A stretch of DNA of 64,000 nucleotides from Ilyonectria destructans (Eukaryota > Ascomycota > Sordariomycetes > Hypocreales > Nectriaceae). The stretch covers positions 186,001 through 250,000 of the forward strand of contig JAHEWK010000003.1 in the NCBI GenBank assembly GCA_020740775.1. The letters run 5' to 3'. The position numbers and the translations under genes are program-made. The first letter of the stretch is position 1. Every line of letters begins with the position of its first letter. The notes below the pieces were generated by a model that saw only the letters and a list, made by a program, of their open reading frames with translations, ran no database searches and was not told the origin of the DNA. Positions 15,001 to 30,000 of the stretch are shown one piece after another.

Positions 15001-18000
15001 CTGTTGGCTTTAACGATGACCACCCCGAGATTATTCGGGCCTGCGTTCACCAGATGATTGAGGCCAAGGCACAGAGCCACCCCAATTTCCCTGCTATCCT
15101 GGCTTGGGATGGTGAACTGACATATTCTCAACTTAACCGAACAGCCAACAGGCTGGCTCACTACCTGATCGATGCAGTCCAAGTCAAGGCAGGCGACTTC
15201 GTCCATGTCTGCTTTGAGAAGTCGCTATGGTTCTTTGTGGCCATTTTGGCTATCAATAAGGCTGGTGCCGCTTGGGTTCCTTTGGATCCATCACACCCAG
15301 TTCAGCGTCAGCAACAGATTGTGAAGCAAACCCGAGCCCGTGTCGCGCTCGCGTCCCCTACTACTGCTGAGAAGTGCGCCAGTCTCGTGGCAAATGTAGT
15401 AGAGGTGTCTGCTACACTAGACCGGGAGCTTATGGCTGATATGGACTGCCCATCGGCCCCAGTCACAAGCGTCACTCCAGACGACGCTGCATATGTGCTA
15501 TTTACCTCCGGAAGCACAGGTACACCTAAGGGTCTGGTCATGCAACATGGAGCTCTCTGCACTAGCCAGACGGCTATCGCTAAGAGACTCGGCCTAACAC
15601 AGGAGGTTAGGATCTTGCAATTCGCCTCTTTTGTTTTCGATCTTTGTATCGGTGAGATCATCGCCCCATTGATCTCTGGGGCTGCTCTTTGCATCCCGTC
15701 TGAAGACACCCGCACTGGTAGTCTCAAACACTTCATCAACGACATGAAGGTCAATTGGGCCTTCCTAACCCCGGCTTTTGCTCGAACCCTGCAGCCAGAG
15801 GAAGTCCCGGGTCTCGACCTTCTACTCCTAACGGGTGAGGCTGTCGGCCGTGATGTGTTTGAGAATTGGGTGGGTAAGCTACGTCTCGTCACGGGTTGGG
15901 GCCCTGCCGAGACCTGTGTCTTCAGTACGCTCCATGAGTGGTATTCAGCCGACGAGTCCCCTCAGACTGTTGGCCGCCAGGTTGGTGGCTATTGTTGGAT
16001 CGTCGATCCCGAAGACAATCAGAAGCTAGCTCCCACAGGGTGTATCGGCGAGGTGGTGATCCAGGGTCCAACAATACTCCGAGAGTATCTCGATGACCCA
16101 ATTAGGACCGCCGCAGCAACTGTCACTCAGCTTCCCTCGTGGGCACCCAAGCAAACGTCACCCTACTGGAACCGGTTTTTCAAGTCCGGTGACCTGTGTT
16201 ACTATAATGCAGACGGAACTATTGAGTTCGTTAGTCGCAAGGACACACAGGTCAAGATCCGCGGCCTTCGTGTCGAACTTGGCGAAGTTGAACATCACTT
16301 GCGCGCCGCTCTCAAAGACGTTAAGCAGGTTGTGGTGGACGTGCATCGCTCAGACACCGGCACCAATCTCGCGGCATACTACTGCTTCAGCGATGAGACC
16401 CGAACGACTAGCAGTGCCGGATCTACTGTCGATTCTGAAAGCATGTTCCTTCCGCTTACTGGCCACCAGAAGAGTTTGGTTACTGCTGCTGTCGGCCAAC
16501 TAAATATGGCGCTCCCTAGCTATATGGTTCCCACAATCTTCTTCCCATGTCGGTTCATGCCATCTATCACCTCTACGAAACTCGATAGAGGTGGTCTAAA
16601 GAGGCTGACAGCTGCCCTTGATCGCGAGGCCTTGAGTAAATATTCTCTTGCTGACAGTGAGAAACGCCCGCCTGTAACGCGAATGGAAGTCACATTGCAG
16701 AAGATGTGGGCGGAGATCTTGAAGATCCCTAGAGAATCGATTGGCCGAGATGACAGTTTCCTGCGCATTGGTGGCGATTCCATTACTGCTATTCAATTCG
16801 TGTCTAACGCTCGAGATGATGGCTTGATGGTTACTGTCAAGGATATCTTTGCCGATCCTAGGCTCTCTGCTGTGGCTGAGAAGGTCGCTGAGGGTGAGGA
16901 AGAGATTTATGAGTCGGAGCCATTTGGTCTACTCCCAACCGACCAGGTGGAAGACATTGTGAAGTCTGTGCGCAGTCAATGCGATCTCTCCCGTGGTCAA
17001 GTTGTTGAGGACGCCTACCCCTGCACAAGTCTTCAAGAAGGTCTTATGGCATTGGCAGTGAAGCAGCCTGGCTCTTACATTGCCAAGTATGTCTATCGCC
17101 TTCCAGACTCCATCAACCTGGCCGCTTTCAAAGATTCCTGGGCTCGTGTCGTTGACCTCTATGCCAACTTGCGCACCAGGATCTTAGTCCACGACGGACT
17201 CTCAATCCAGGCTACCGTCCAGGAGGAGCTTGCCTGGGAGCCTGCGGAAAATGTCGATCTTCGAACTATGTTGCACTCTATCAAGGACATCGAGATGCAG
17301 TACGGCTCCCGCCTGTGCCGCTATGCTCTTATCACAGAGCAGACTGAACAATATTTTGTGCTAGTCATCCATCACGCCGTCTTTGACGGTTGGAGTTTGG
17401 GCATGGTCCTTGGTACGCTTGAGAATCTATACCGAGGCCAGTCACCACCCGACCTACAGGCATACTCGGGCTTTATCAATTACATCGAGCAGATTGATGA
17501 CAACGATGCCTCCCAATACTGGAAGGATCAACTGGATGGCGCTCAGCGAGCTACCTTTCCAAGGATGGATCCTGTGGCTGAATCCCAACCGGCAAGCAAG
17601 ATCTTGAAGACAAGCATCGGATTTCCCGACATGACACACACTACAATCACCAAAGCTACAATCCTTCGGGCAGCGTGGGCTATGGTCCTTGCAAGATATA
17701 GCGATACCAATGATATCTGCTTTGGTACTACTGTATCGGGCCGTCATGCCTCTGTCCCCGGCATTGAAAGAATGGCTGGTCCAGCTGTCGCCACTGTCCC
17801 AGTCCGCGTTCAAATTGACAGCAGCAACGGAGTGTTGAGCTTCCTGCAAGCCGTTCAACAGCAGGCCTCTGAGATGGTTCCATATGAGCAATATGGTCTG
17901 CGCAAGATTTCGAAACTCAGTGCGAGCGCCGAGGACGCTTGCCACCTGTCCAGCTTGCTAGTCATTCAACCGATGATAACCTTGACGGACGACTCTGACG

Positions 18001-21000
18001 AGGCTATCCTCATTTCAGCGGCAGGCTCCAAAACATTTGACGAGCAGGAGGCTCTAGACGGTTACTTCACTTACCCCCTGGTTCTTCAATGCATGACACT
18101 TGCCGACTCTATTGAGCTGTCATTCATGTATAACCCCGACATCATCGCCGAAGATCAGCTCGTTGCGCTGTCTCAACATTTCGACCACGTCGTCCAGCAG
18201 TTGCTCGTCCAGGATGAGACCCCATTGGCTACGGTGTCCTTATCTGGCGATTGGGATCTCAAACAAGCAATGTTTTGGAACACGGCTGATAGCATTCCCG
18301 TCAATGCTTGCGTACACGACTTGATTTCCATGCGTGCGATTCTGGCTCCCGACAATGAAGCCCTTGTGACTTCCGAAGGCACACTTACTTATGTCCAACT
18401 GGACCGCCTCTCAAATGCCCTAGCGGCTCACCTCTCACAACTCGGCGTGACACTGGAGACGACTGTTCCGTTCTGCTTCGAAAAGTCCATGTGGGCAGTT
18501 GTCGCGATGATCGGAATTCTCAAGGCTGGCGGTGTCTTCATTCCCATCGATCCCTCACACCCGGCCCAACGTCGCCAGGCGATCATTGACGAAGCCAAGG
18601 CTCGCTTTATGATCGTCTCTCCATCGACCAAAACCTCTTGTGAGGGTATGGTTGAGCATATGATTGAGTTGTCGCCTACCTCAATCGCTGATCTCTCAAC
18701 CCCGACACGAACCCGCACCGCCCTAGCCGTCAAGCCAACGCCTTCAAATGCAGCCTACATTCTATTTACCTCTGGCTCCACCGGAAAGCCTAAGGCATTC
18801 CTTGTGGATCATTCTGCTCTCACTACCACAAGCGTGGGTCATGGCAGGGCATACAGTCTCAATGACAAGTCTCGAGTGCTGCAATTCTCTAGCTATATCT
18901 TTGATGTCAGCTTGAGCGAGATTATTGAGACTCTCATATACGGAGGTACAGTATGCATTCCGACCGACGAGGAGCGGCTGCAGACCATCACAAGCTTTAT
19001 CAACCAGTCACGGGTCAATACAGCACTGCTAACCTCAACCTTCCTGAGGACGCTATTGCCAGCCGATGTTCCTTCGCTCAAGCTCCTGATCCTTGTTGGC
19101 GAGGCACCTGCTAAGGATGTCTTGGATACTTGGTTTGGGCACGCCACCGTGGCCAATGCTTATGGTCCTTCTGAGATCTCCGTGTTCTGTACCTCGCACG
19201 TTTATCAGTCTGTGGATGAGCCGCCCTCAACTATCGGCCGCGGCTTCGGCTGTGACTGCTGGGTTGTTGAGCCAGATAATCATCAACGACTTACTCCTAT
19301 TGGATGCACCGGCGAACTCCTCGTCCAGAGGCAAATGGCCCGAGGGTACCTCAACGACGAAGAGAGGACCAAGGCATCCTTCGTCCAGAGTGTCGAGTGG
19401 CTTCCAAAATCTTCAGGTGACGATACTCGCCAATTCTTCAAAACCGGCGATTTGGTTCGGTATCGACTTGATGGTACGATGGAGTATCTAGGAAGACAAG
19501 ATATGCAGGTCAAGGTCCGAGGCTATCGTGTGGAGCTTGGTGAGATCGAGTATCACATCAAGCAGACATTGCAAGAGGCCACTTTCACTGCAGTCGATGT
19601 TGTTCGCCGCGATGCTCGCGAGGCACTTGTTGTCTTTGTCACCTTCAGTGACAACCAGTCCAACAAGAGCAGTGCTATCGCCAGCGAGGATCTTTCGGAT
19701 TGGCTTCTACCGATTGACGAGACTCTACGACAATCCTTCAGCCGCATCACCGACGAGCTTAAGCGCATCCTTCCAGCCTATATGGTCCCGAGTATCTTCT
19801 TACCACTTCGCACTATGCCACTTGGAGGTACTCTCAAGCTTGATCGCAAGAAGCTACGTACTCTTGCGAGCACTATCACGCAGGAGCATCTTAGCGACTA
19901 TGCCCTAGCTAGTGAGGAGAGAGTTGAGCCGACGACCGTCATCGAATTCAAGCTTCGAGATATCTGGGCCCAAGTCCTTAAGATCACTCCGGAGCAGATT
20001 GGCAAGAACGATAGCTTCCTACAAATTGGCGGCGACTCTATCACGGCTATTCAGCTGGTATCTCTTGCGCAGCAGCATGGCCTCAGCCTGACTATTTCTA
20101 AGATCTTCGAAAATTCTCAGCTGAGCCATATGGCCAATACCGCTGTTGTTTCCGAGAAGGGCATCACGTACGCCATCGCGCCTTTCGCCATGGTTCCAAG
20201 TCACGACGTGGACGCTCTTAAGTCGCACATTACCAACCTGTGCGATTTGTCAAACGAACAGGAGATTGAGGACGCGTATCCTTGTACCAGTCTGCAAGAG
20301 GGTCTTATGGCTCTGACAGTCAAACAGCCCGGCTCGTACATTGGAAAGTACGTGTATCGACTCTCTCGCAACATTGACATTGGCCGCTTTACGGCTGCTT
20401 GGGAGCGAACATTTGAGCTCTGCGCTAGCCTGCGCACACGAATTGTAGCGCGCGATGGCTTGTCAATTCAGGCTGTTATTCGAGAACAGCCTGTTTGGCA
20501 GATTACCAAGGGTCATACCATGAGCTCGTTTATGATGTCCACTGCGGGTATGGACATGACCTACAACTCAAGTCTTTGTCGATTTGCCATCATTACCGAG
20601 GATTCAGGCGAGCGGTACTTTGCCCTCTTTATGCATCATACTATCTTTGATGGATGGACATTGAACATCATCATGGCGACGCTCTACAGCACTTACAGAC
20701 AGGAGGCTGTTGCTACCCTACAGCCTTATTCGAGTTTCATTAACTACACCACCCAACTCGACCATGCTGCGGCAGAGCAATACTGGAAGACGCAACTAGA
20801 CGGGGCCCAACGTGCTAGCTTCCCACGAACAGACCAAGTTGTGGATCAGAAACCTGTCACCCGCGTGATGAAGAATAACATCAAGTTGCCGAAGATGGCA
20901 AACTCTTCGATCACAAAGGCTACTATTCTGCGAGCCGCTTGGGCGATTGTCCTTGCCACGTATTCGGATACAAAAGATATCTGCTTTGGAGCGACAGTTT

Positions 21001-24000
21001 CTGGTCGTCATGCCCAGGTGATTGGCGTGGATAACATGGCTGGTCCTGTGGTGGCCACTATTCCTGTTCGCGCACGCCTAGACAAGGGCCAGACCGTTTC
21101 TGAATTCCTTCAAGACGTCCAGCATCAAGCGTCAGAGATGGTGGCGTATGAGCAGTTTGGTCTTCGCAATATTGCGAAAATTAGCCCAGAGATGCATGAA
21201 GCCTGTGATTTCTCCAGCTTGTTTGTGGTGCAGCCGATGCAGCATGCCACCAGCACAGCAGACGACGAATCCGATGCAATCCTCCTGGAAGCTGACCCAG
21301 CGACATATGGCGAAGAGGAAGCAATCGGTGGCTACTATACCTATCCCTTGGTCTTGCAGGCTTTCACTCACGATGATTTCACGGAAGTGAGACTCATCTT
21401 CAATCCTGCTGTTGTCACCGAAGCCCGACTCACTGGCATGACTCAACACTTTGCTCATGTTGTCCAACAGCTTGTCTCACAGCAAGACGCAGCTTTGGAG
21501 ACTATCCAAGTTGCGAGTGACTGGGATCTGAACAAGGCTATCGAGTATAACGGCGATGCTCCCGATGTCGTGCGCGACACCCTCCACGGCATGGTTGAAG
21601 CGCGCACACGGCTTCAACCTGATGCGCCTGCTATCCAGGCGTGGGATGGCGAGATGACATACTCCCAGCTCAATGATGCTTCCAACCGATTGGCGTCTCA
21701 TCTCATCGATGAATTTGATGTGATGGCAGGAGACCTCGTGCACATCTGCTTTGAGAAGTCGATCTGGGCTTATGTCTCAATGCTGGCCATTCTAAAAGCT
21801 GGTGCTGCATGGGTGCCTCTGGATCCCGCACACCCGGTCCAACGCTACAAGCAAATTATAGAGCAGACTGGCGCTCGTCTTGCTATCGCGTCGCCGTCTA
21901 ACTGTAAGAAGCTCGATGGTTTGGTTGCGGACGTTATCGAGATGACACCTGCACTAAATCAGCAACTCGCCATCAATATTGGCTCCCCGGTATCACCAAA
22001 CCGCGATGTCACACCGGACCATGCCGCATACGTCCTTTTCACCTCTGGAAGTACCGGTACACCAAAGGGTCTGGTTATCCAGCATGGTGCCGTTTGCACT
22101 AGTCAAATTGCTATTAGCAAACGGCTGGGTATAACGTCCCAGGTCAGGATCTTGCAATTTGCGTCCTTCATGTTCGATGTCTGCGTTGGCGAAATATTCG
22201 CTCCGTTAATGTCTGGAGCAACCGTTTGCGTTCCTTCCGACGAGACGCGTATGGGTAACTTGACGCAGTTTATCAACGACATGAGGGTCAACTGGGCTTT
22301 CCTGACCCCCGCTTTCGCGCGTACTCTCAAGCCTATTGATGTCCCTGGTCTGGAGCTTTTGCTGCTCGCCGGTGAGGCTGTTAGCCGGGACGTCTTTGAG
22401 ACCTGGTTTGGACAGGTTCCCCGCTTACTCAATGGGTGGGGACCAGCTGAGACCTGTGTCTTGAGTGCCATACATGAGTGGAAGAGTGCAGACGAGTCGC
22501 CGCAGACTATCGGTATCCCTGTTGGCGGTCACGGCTGGATCGTTGACCCCCAAGATCCTCAAAAGCTGGCTCCCATTGGATGTGTTGGCGAAATTGTCAT
22601 CCAGGGTCCAACTGTCCTAAAGGAATATCTTGCAGATCCTATTCGGACACAAGCAGCAGTTGTGTCTTCACTTCCCACGTGGATGCCGCACCGCGAGACC
22701 CCGCAGTGGTCGCGATTCTTCAAGTCTGGGGATCTCTGCTGTTATAATGCAGACGGAACCATTGAGTTCCTTACCCGCAAGGATACTCAAGTCAAGATTC
22801 GCGGCCTACGCGTGGAGACAGGCGAGGTTGAACACAATGTTTACCAAGCCCTCGATGGAGCCCGACAAGTCGTAGTCGACGTCTTCAACGGCGTCGCCGG
22901 AACTACACTGGCTGCCTATTTCTGTTTCAATGAAGATACTCGCAAGGCAGTGACCGATCCTTCAGCTGAGGAATTGTTTATTCCCCTCACAGACGACTTG
23001 AGAGGTCTGCTTACTGGCACACTGGGCAAACTCAGCGTGGCGTTGCCTAGCTATATGGTTCCGACTCTATTTTTCCCCTGCCGATTCATGCCAGCTGTCA
23101 CCTCTATGAAGCTGGATCGAGGAGGTCTCAAGCGTGCAGCAGCTACCCTATCGCACGAGGCATTGAGCCAATATTCACTTGCCAATACCGAGAAGCGCCC
23201 ACCCACTATACCTATGGAAGTCCGTCTCCAAGAGATGTGGGCATCCATCCTCAACATATCAGCCGAGTCTATCGGCCGAGATGACAGCTTCTTGCGCATT
23301 GGTGGTGATTCTATTGCCGCCATCCAATTCGTCACCTCTGCTCGTGAGGCCGGCCTGATGATTACGGTCAAGGATGTCTTTGATGATCCTCGATTACTCG
23401 CCATTGCCGCCAAGGTTGTGGAGGAGGAGGAAGACATTGGATCCTACAACACCGAACCTTTCGCCTTGCTACCAAGCAGTAGTGTCGATGACATCAAGCT
23501 CACCATCCAAGATCAATGTCAGCTGTCAACTGATCAAGGCATCGACGACGCTTATCCATGCACGGCTCTTCAGGAAGGTCTTATGGCACTTGCAGTTAAG
23601 CAACCGGGTTCGTACATTGCAAAATATGTCTACAGCCTTCCCGAAAACGTCGACACATCTCTCTTCAAGCAGGCATGGGGTCAGACTGTGCAGATCTGCC
23701 AGAACCTTCGAACCAAGATTGTGGTCCATGACGGAGCTTCCGTTCAGGCCGTGATCCGCGAGGAGGCCGCCTGGGAGCATACAGACGGTCTTACTTTCCA
23801 CACCTTTATGGACAAGGCCCAGTCGATTGAAATGCATTATGGCTCCAGACTATGTCACTACGCCCTCATCACTGAACCCACAGGAGCGCGGTACTTTGTG
23901 CTACTCATCCACCACTCCGTCTTTGATGGATGGAGTATGAATGCAATCCTCATCACCCTCAACACCGTGTATCGGGGTGAATCCATTCCGGTCCTTGAGC

Positions 24001-27000
24001 CGTACTCCAACTTTATCAACTACACTATGCAGATTGACAATGCCGCTGCCACCAACTTCTGGAACGATCAGCTTGAAGGTGCTCAACGGGCTACCTTCCC
24101 GAAGATGGATTCTGTCGTCGATTCCGAGTCGACTAGCCAAATCGCAAAGACAACGATCAGGCTTCCGGATTTGGGTGATACCTCAATTACTACGGGCACG
24201 ATTCTCCGGGCAGCTTGGGCTATGGTGCTTGCTCAATATAGTGACACAGACGATGTTTGCTTTGGCACTACTGTGTCTGGCCGTTATGCACCGGTGGCTG
24301 GCGTGGACAGGATGGCTGGTCTTGTCATCTCCACGCTTCCTGTTCGTGTGCGTCTCGACAAACAGCAAGCGGTGTCAGCTTTCCTAGACCAGATCCAACA
24401 ACAAGCCTCCGATACAGTGCCTTTTGAACAATTCGGCCTGCGAAACATCTCGAAGTTGAGCCCAGAAACCCAAGAGGCTTGCGACTTTTCTAGTCTGCTG
24501 GTTGTTCAGCCTGCTCAGCATGCCACCAGCCACGACCAAACGGACCCCGTCCTCCTCCCAGCCGACCCAAAACTGTTCAAGGAGGAGGAAGCGGCCAAGG
24601 GTTACTTTACGTACCCGTTGGTCCTCCAAGCCTTCATTCACAGTGATCGCATCGAACTGGTTGTCACCTTCAATCCTTCCTCGGTATCCGAGGCTCAAGT
24701 CGCGGCTCTGTCCAACCATTATGACTGCGCTGTGCAGCAGCTTGCTGTTCAAAAGGAACTGCCACTGGGTTCTCTTTCTCTCGCAAACAACTGGGATCTC
24801 CAGAAAGCTGTCAAGTACAACTCTGATGATCCTCGCATTGTTCGATCATGCGTCCACGAGCTCATTGACCTTCAGGCGCAACTCCGTCCTGACGCCCCTG
24901 CTATTCACGCATGGGACGGTCAATTGACATACTCTCAGCTCAATATCGCCGCCAATAGATTGGCCTGTCACCTTATGGGCCCTGTTGGTGTTCGAATTGG
25001 AGATCTGGTCCACGTGTGCTTCGAGAAGTCAGTCTGGTTCTTCGTGTCGATTCTGGCTATCAACAAGGCTGGAGCAGCCTGGGTTCCGTTAGACCCCTCA
25101 CATCCCATACAACGGCAGGAGCAAATCGTCAAGCAAACCAGATCCCGTCTTGCTTTAGTGTCTCCTTCAAATTCCGACAACTGTTCGACTCTTGTCGCGG
25201 AAGTGATAGAGGTAACCGCGGCCTTGGACAAGAAGCTTACTGCCTATATGGGTTCTCCTCCAGCACCAATCTGCAACATTACACCGGATCATGCTGCATA
25301 CGTGCTCTTTACCTCTGGAAGTACAGGAACTCCAAAGGGCTTTGTCATGGAACACGGAGGCGTCTGTACGAGTCAGACTGCTATCGGCAAGAGGTTGCGC
25401 CTCACCCCTCAAGTCAGGATATTGCAATTTGCATCCTATGTGTTTGATCTCTGCATTGGTGAGATTGTAGCTCCCCTCATCACGGGAGCTACCCTCTGCA
25501 TTCCATCAGAGGATACCCGTATGACCGGCCTCAAGGAGTTCATCAACGAGAACAAGGTCAACTGGGCGTTCCTGACCCCATCCTTTGTCCGCACTTTACA
25601 GCCCGAGGATGTACCAGGACTTGAGCTGCTATTGCTTACAGGTGAAGCTGTCGGCCGTGACGTATTCGAGACCTGGGTTGGCAAGCTGCGTCTGACTACT
25701 GGCTGGGGCCCTGCAGAGACCTGTGTGTTTAGCACACTCCACGAGTGGCATTCATCCGACGAATCCCCCCAGACTGTTGGCCGGTCCGTGGGAGGAAATT
25801 GTTGGATCGTGGACCCCTCCAACCCTCACAAGCTCACTCCCACAGGGTGCATTGGAGAGGTTGTTATTCAAGGCCCAACGCTTCTGCGTGAATATCTTGA
25901 TGATCCCGCCAAAACTCAAGCTTCGATGGTGACCAGTCTGCCTGACTGGGCCCCACGCCGCAACCACCCGCAATGGAAAAGATTTTTCAAGTCTGGAGAT
26001 CTTTGCTATTACAATGCGGATGGCACGATTGAGTTTGTCAGCCGTAAGGATACCCAAGTCAAGATTCGAGGCCTCCGTGTGGAGCTGGGTGAGGTCGAAC
26101 ACCACCTCCACAAGGCCCTTCAGAACGTCAAGCAGGTTGTGGTTGACGTGTACAGAGGCGATGCTGGTACCAACCTCGTTGCGTACTTTTGTACTACTGA
26201 TGAGACCCGCACCAGTACCAGTGGCGGCCACAACGCCAATGACATCTTCATCCCTCTCAATACTGATTTGAAGAGTCAGATCACGGCCGCCATCGGCCAA
26301 CTTGGTGTGACGCTGCCGAACTACATGATCCCCACAATCTTCTTCCCCTGCCGGTTTATGCCTTCTATTACTTCTACCAAGCTGGACCGAGGTGGTCTCA
26401 AGCGCCTAACAGCTGCCCTCGGCCAGGACGTATTGGCCAAATATGCGCTTGCTGATGATGAGAAGCGCGCACCTGCAACACCGATGGAACTTCGTCTTCA
26501 GAAGCTGTGGTCGACAATCCTGAAGATCCCCATCGACTCCATTGGCCGCGACGATAGCTTCTTGCGCATTGGCGGTGACTCTATCTCCGCTATCCAGTTT
26601 GTGACAACAGCGCGAGAAGCGGGTTTAACAATCTCAATCAAGGACATTTTCGCCGACCCACGACTATCCGCTGTGGCAGCGACGGTTATGGAGGGTGAAG
26701 TGATATCGTATGAGACTGAGCCATTCGGCTTATTGTCAACAAGCGAGCTCAACGACATCAAGTCCGATATTCACGACCAATGCCAACTTACGAGCGATCA
26801 ATTCATCGAAGACGCCTATCCCTGCACAGGGCTTCAAGAAGGTCTAATGGCCTTAGCCGTCAAGCAACCGGGATCTTACATTGCCAAGTATGTTTACCGC
26901 CTGCCTGATAACATCAATGCCACCCGATTCAAGGCGGCCTGGGACAAGACTGTCGAGCTTTGCCCCAACTTGCGCACAAGAATCGCTGCCCACGATGGGG

Positions 27001-30000
27001 CCTCTTTCCAGGCCATTATTCGAGGAGACGCTACATGGGAGCATACAGATGGCCTTTCTCTCCGCGCCTTCATTGATGGCGCGAAGAGTATCCAGATGCA
27101 GCATGGCTCTCGACTTTGCCGCTATGCCTTTGTTGCGCAGCCCACAGGGGAGAAGCATTTCGTGATTATGATTCACCATGCCGTCTTTGACGGTTGGAGT
27201 CTGAACATGTCACTTGCAACCCTATACAGTCTGTATCGCGAGGAGCCTGTCCAAGCGATGCAGCCTTATTCTGGTTTCATCAATTATATCACCCAACTGG
27301 ATGAGACCGCCGCCAGCGCCTACTGGAAGAAGCAGCTTGATGGTGCCCAGCGTGCTGCCTTCCCCCGCGCAAATATCACCAAATCGAAGCCTGTCAGTCA
27401 CGTCACCAAGACCACGATTCCACTGCCGAAGATGGTGGACACTTCAATCACAAAGGCCACTGTCATCCGTGCGGCGTGGGCGATTGTCCTTGCTCGATAC
27501 TCCGAGACTGACGATATCTGCTTTGGTCTTACTGTTTCTGGTCGCCAGGCTGACGTTCCTGGTCTGGAGGCAATGGTTGGACCCGCCGTGGCCACTGTGC
27601 CTGTGCGTGTTCAACTGGATCAACAGCAATCCATTTCCAGCTTCCTTCAAGATATCCAAGCTCAGGCATCAGAGATGGTCCCGTACGAGCAATTCGGCCT
27701 ACGCAACATCTCCAGGCTCGGTCCCGACGCCAAGGAAGCCAGCGATATCTCTAGCTTGCTCGTCATCCAGCCGGTTCAACACATCGCGGAAAGCAATGGG
27801 GCTGAGGCTATCCTTTCCTCGGAGTCGGACTTGTTCGACGAGCAGGAGGCCCTTGAGGGCTACTTCACCTACCCACTGGTCCTCGAATGTTCAACCTACG
27901 CCGAACATGCCATGTTGTCTTTCATCTCCAACCCGGAGTCTGTCCCTGATGCCCAAATCACCGCGCTGTCACACCAATTCAACAGTGTTGTCAAACAGCT
28001 CCTGTCCGGTGCTGCTGAGTCTCTAGCTACAGTCTCTCTCGCCAGCGACTGGGATCTGAAGCAGGCTACGCAGTGGAATACGGCTGATGCTACACCCGTG
28101 GACGCATGTGTGCACGACCTTATTTCAGACATTGCTCGACAGACCCCTGGTCACGAAGCTATTGTCTCTTCTCAAGGCAATATCACATATACCGAGCTTG
28201 ATCGCTGGTCCAGCATTCTGGCTACCCACCTTTCTCAGCTGGGTGTCAGACAGGAGACAATGGTTCCTCTTTGCATCGAGAAATCGACTTGGACCATCAC
28301 TGCCATGCTCGCCATTATGAAGGCCGGGGGTGTGTTCATTCCGATCGACCCCTCCCATCCCGAAAGCCGTCGTCAAGCCATTATTAATGAACTTGATGCT
28401 CGCTTCATGGTTGTGTCACCAAAGACCAAGGAGTCGTGTGATGGCATGGTTGAGAACATGATTGTCCTATCTCAATCGCTCATCACTGAGATCTCCGGAA
28501 GCATGAAGAGTGGTAGCGCGATACAAGTCAAGCCCAAGCCTTCCGATGCTGCTTACATCATCTTCACATCCGGTTCAACAGGCAAACCAAAGGCATTCCT
28601 TGTCGATCACTCTGCCCTCAGTACCAGTACCGTCGGTCACGGCCGGGCCTATACTTTGGACAAGTCTTCGCGTGTTCTGCAGTTCTCCAGCAATGTCTTT
28701 GATGTGAGCTTGAGCGAAATCTTTGAGACGCTTGTGTTTGGTGGCACCATTTGCATGCCCTCAGAAACCGAACGTCTCCAGGATATCCCAGGTTTCATCA
28801 AGGCAACCCGCGTCAATACAGCCCTATTGACTTCGACCTTCCTCAGGACTTTGACACCGGCTGATGTGCCATCTCTTACGCTACTTATTCTTGTTGGCGA
28901 GGCGCCGGCTAAAGACATTTTGGATACCTGGCATGGATCAGTCACTCTAGCCAACGCATACGGACCTTCCGAAATCTGTATCTTCTGTTCGTCTCATGTA
29001 TATCAATCAGTTGATGAGTCTCCATCCACGATCGGGCGTGGATTCGGTAGTGCCTGCTGGATTGTCGAGCCTGACAACCACCAGCGCCTTACGCCTATTG
29101 GCTGCACTGGAGAGCTTCTGGTGCAAAGGCAGATGGCCCGGGGCTATCTTAACGACAAAGAGAGGACCGAGGCATCCTTCATCAAGAACGTCGACTGGTT
29201 GCAGTCGTCTCCCGACGATAGTCGTCAATTCTTCAAGACTGGAGATTTGGTGCGCTACCAAAGCGATGGTACCATGGAGTATCTGGGCCGACGCGATACT
29301 CAGATCAAAATCCGCGGCTTCCGCGTGGAGCTTGGGGAGATCGAGTACAACATCAAGCGCGCTCTACCCCAGGTTTCATATGCAGCCGTTGACGTCGTCC
29401 GCCGCGATTCCCGCGAAACTCTCGTCGCTTTCGTCAGCTTTGATGGAGAGACAACACCGAAGACTGACAGCAACGATCTCTCAGAGTGGCTTCTACCTAT
29501 GGATGACACTTTGAAAAAGTCTCTGAATACCCTCGCAGACGATCTGAAGCGAGTCCTCCCGGGATACATGGTACCCAGTCTATTCCTGCCTCTCCAAGCC
29601 CTGCCATTTGGCAACACCCTCAAGCTCGACCGGAAGCGGCTACACAACCTTGCCAATACTCTGCCACAAGATCGCCTCGCCGCCTTTATGCTAAGCAGCG
29701 AGGAGAAGGTCGAGCCTACAACTGAGATGGAGTTCAAGCTACGGGAGATCTGGTCCCAGATCCTCAACATCGCCCCCAGCCAAATTGGCAAGAATGATAG
29801 CTTCTTGCAGATCGGCGGTGACTCTATCACAGCTATTCAGCTGGTTTCTCTCGCGCAGAAACAGGACATCAGTCTCACTATCGCTAAGATCTTCGAAGAC
29901 TCCCGTCTTCGCGTCATGGCTGCTACAGCTGGTGATTCCAGTGAACAGGCATACGAAGTGACACCATTCAGTTTGCTTCCAAGCGAGGACGTTGATATCA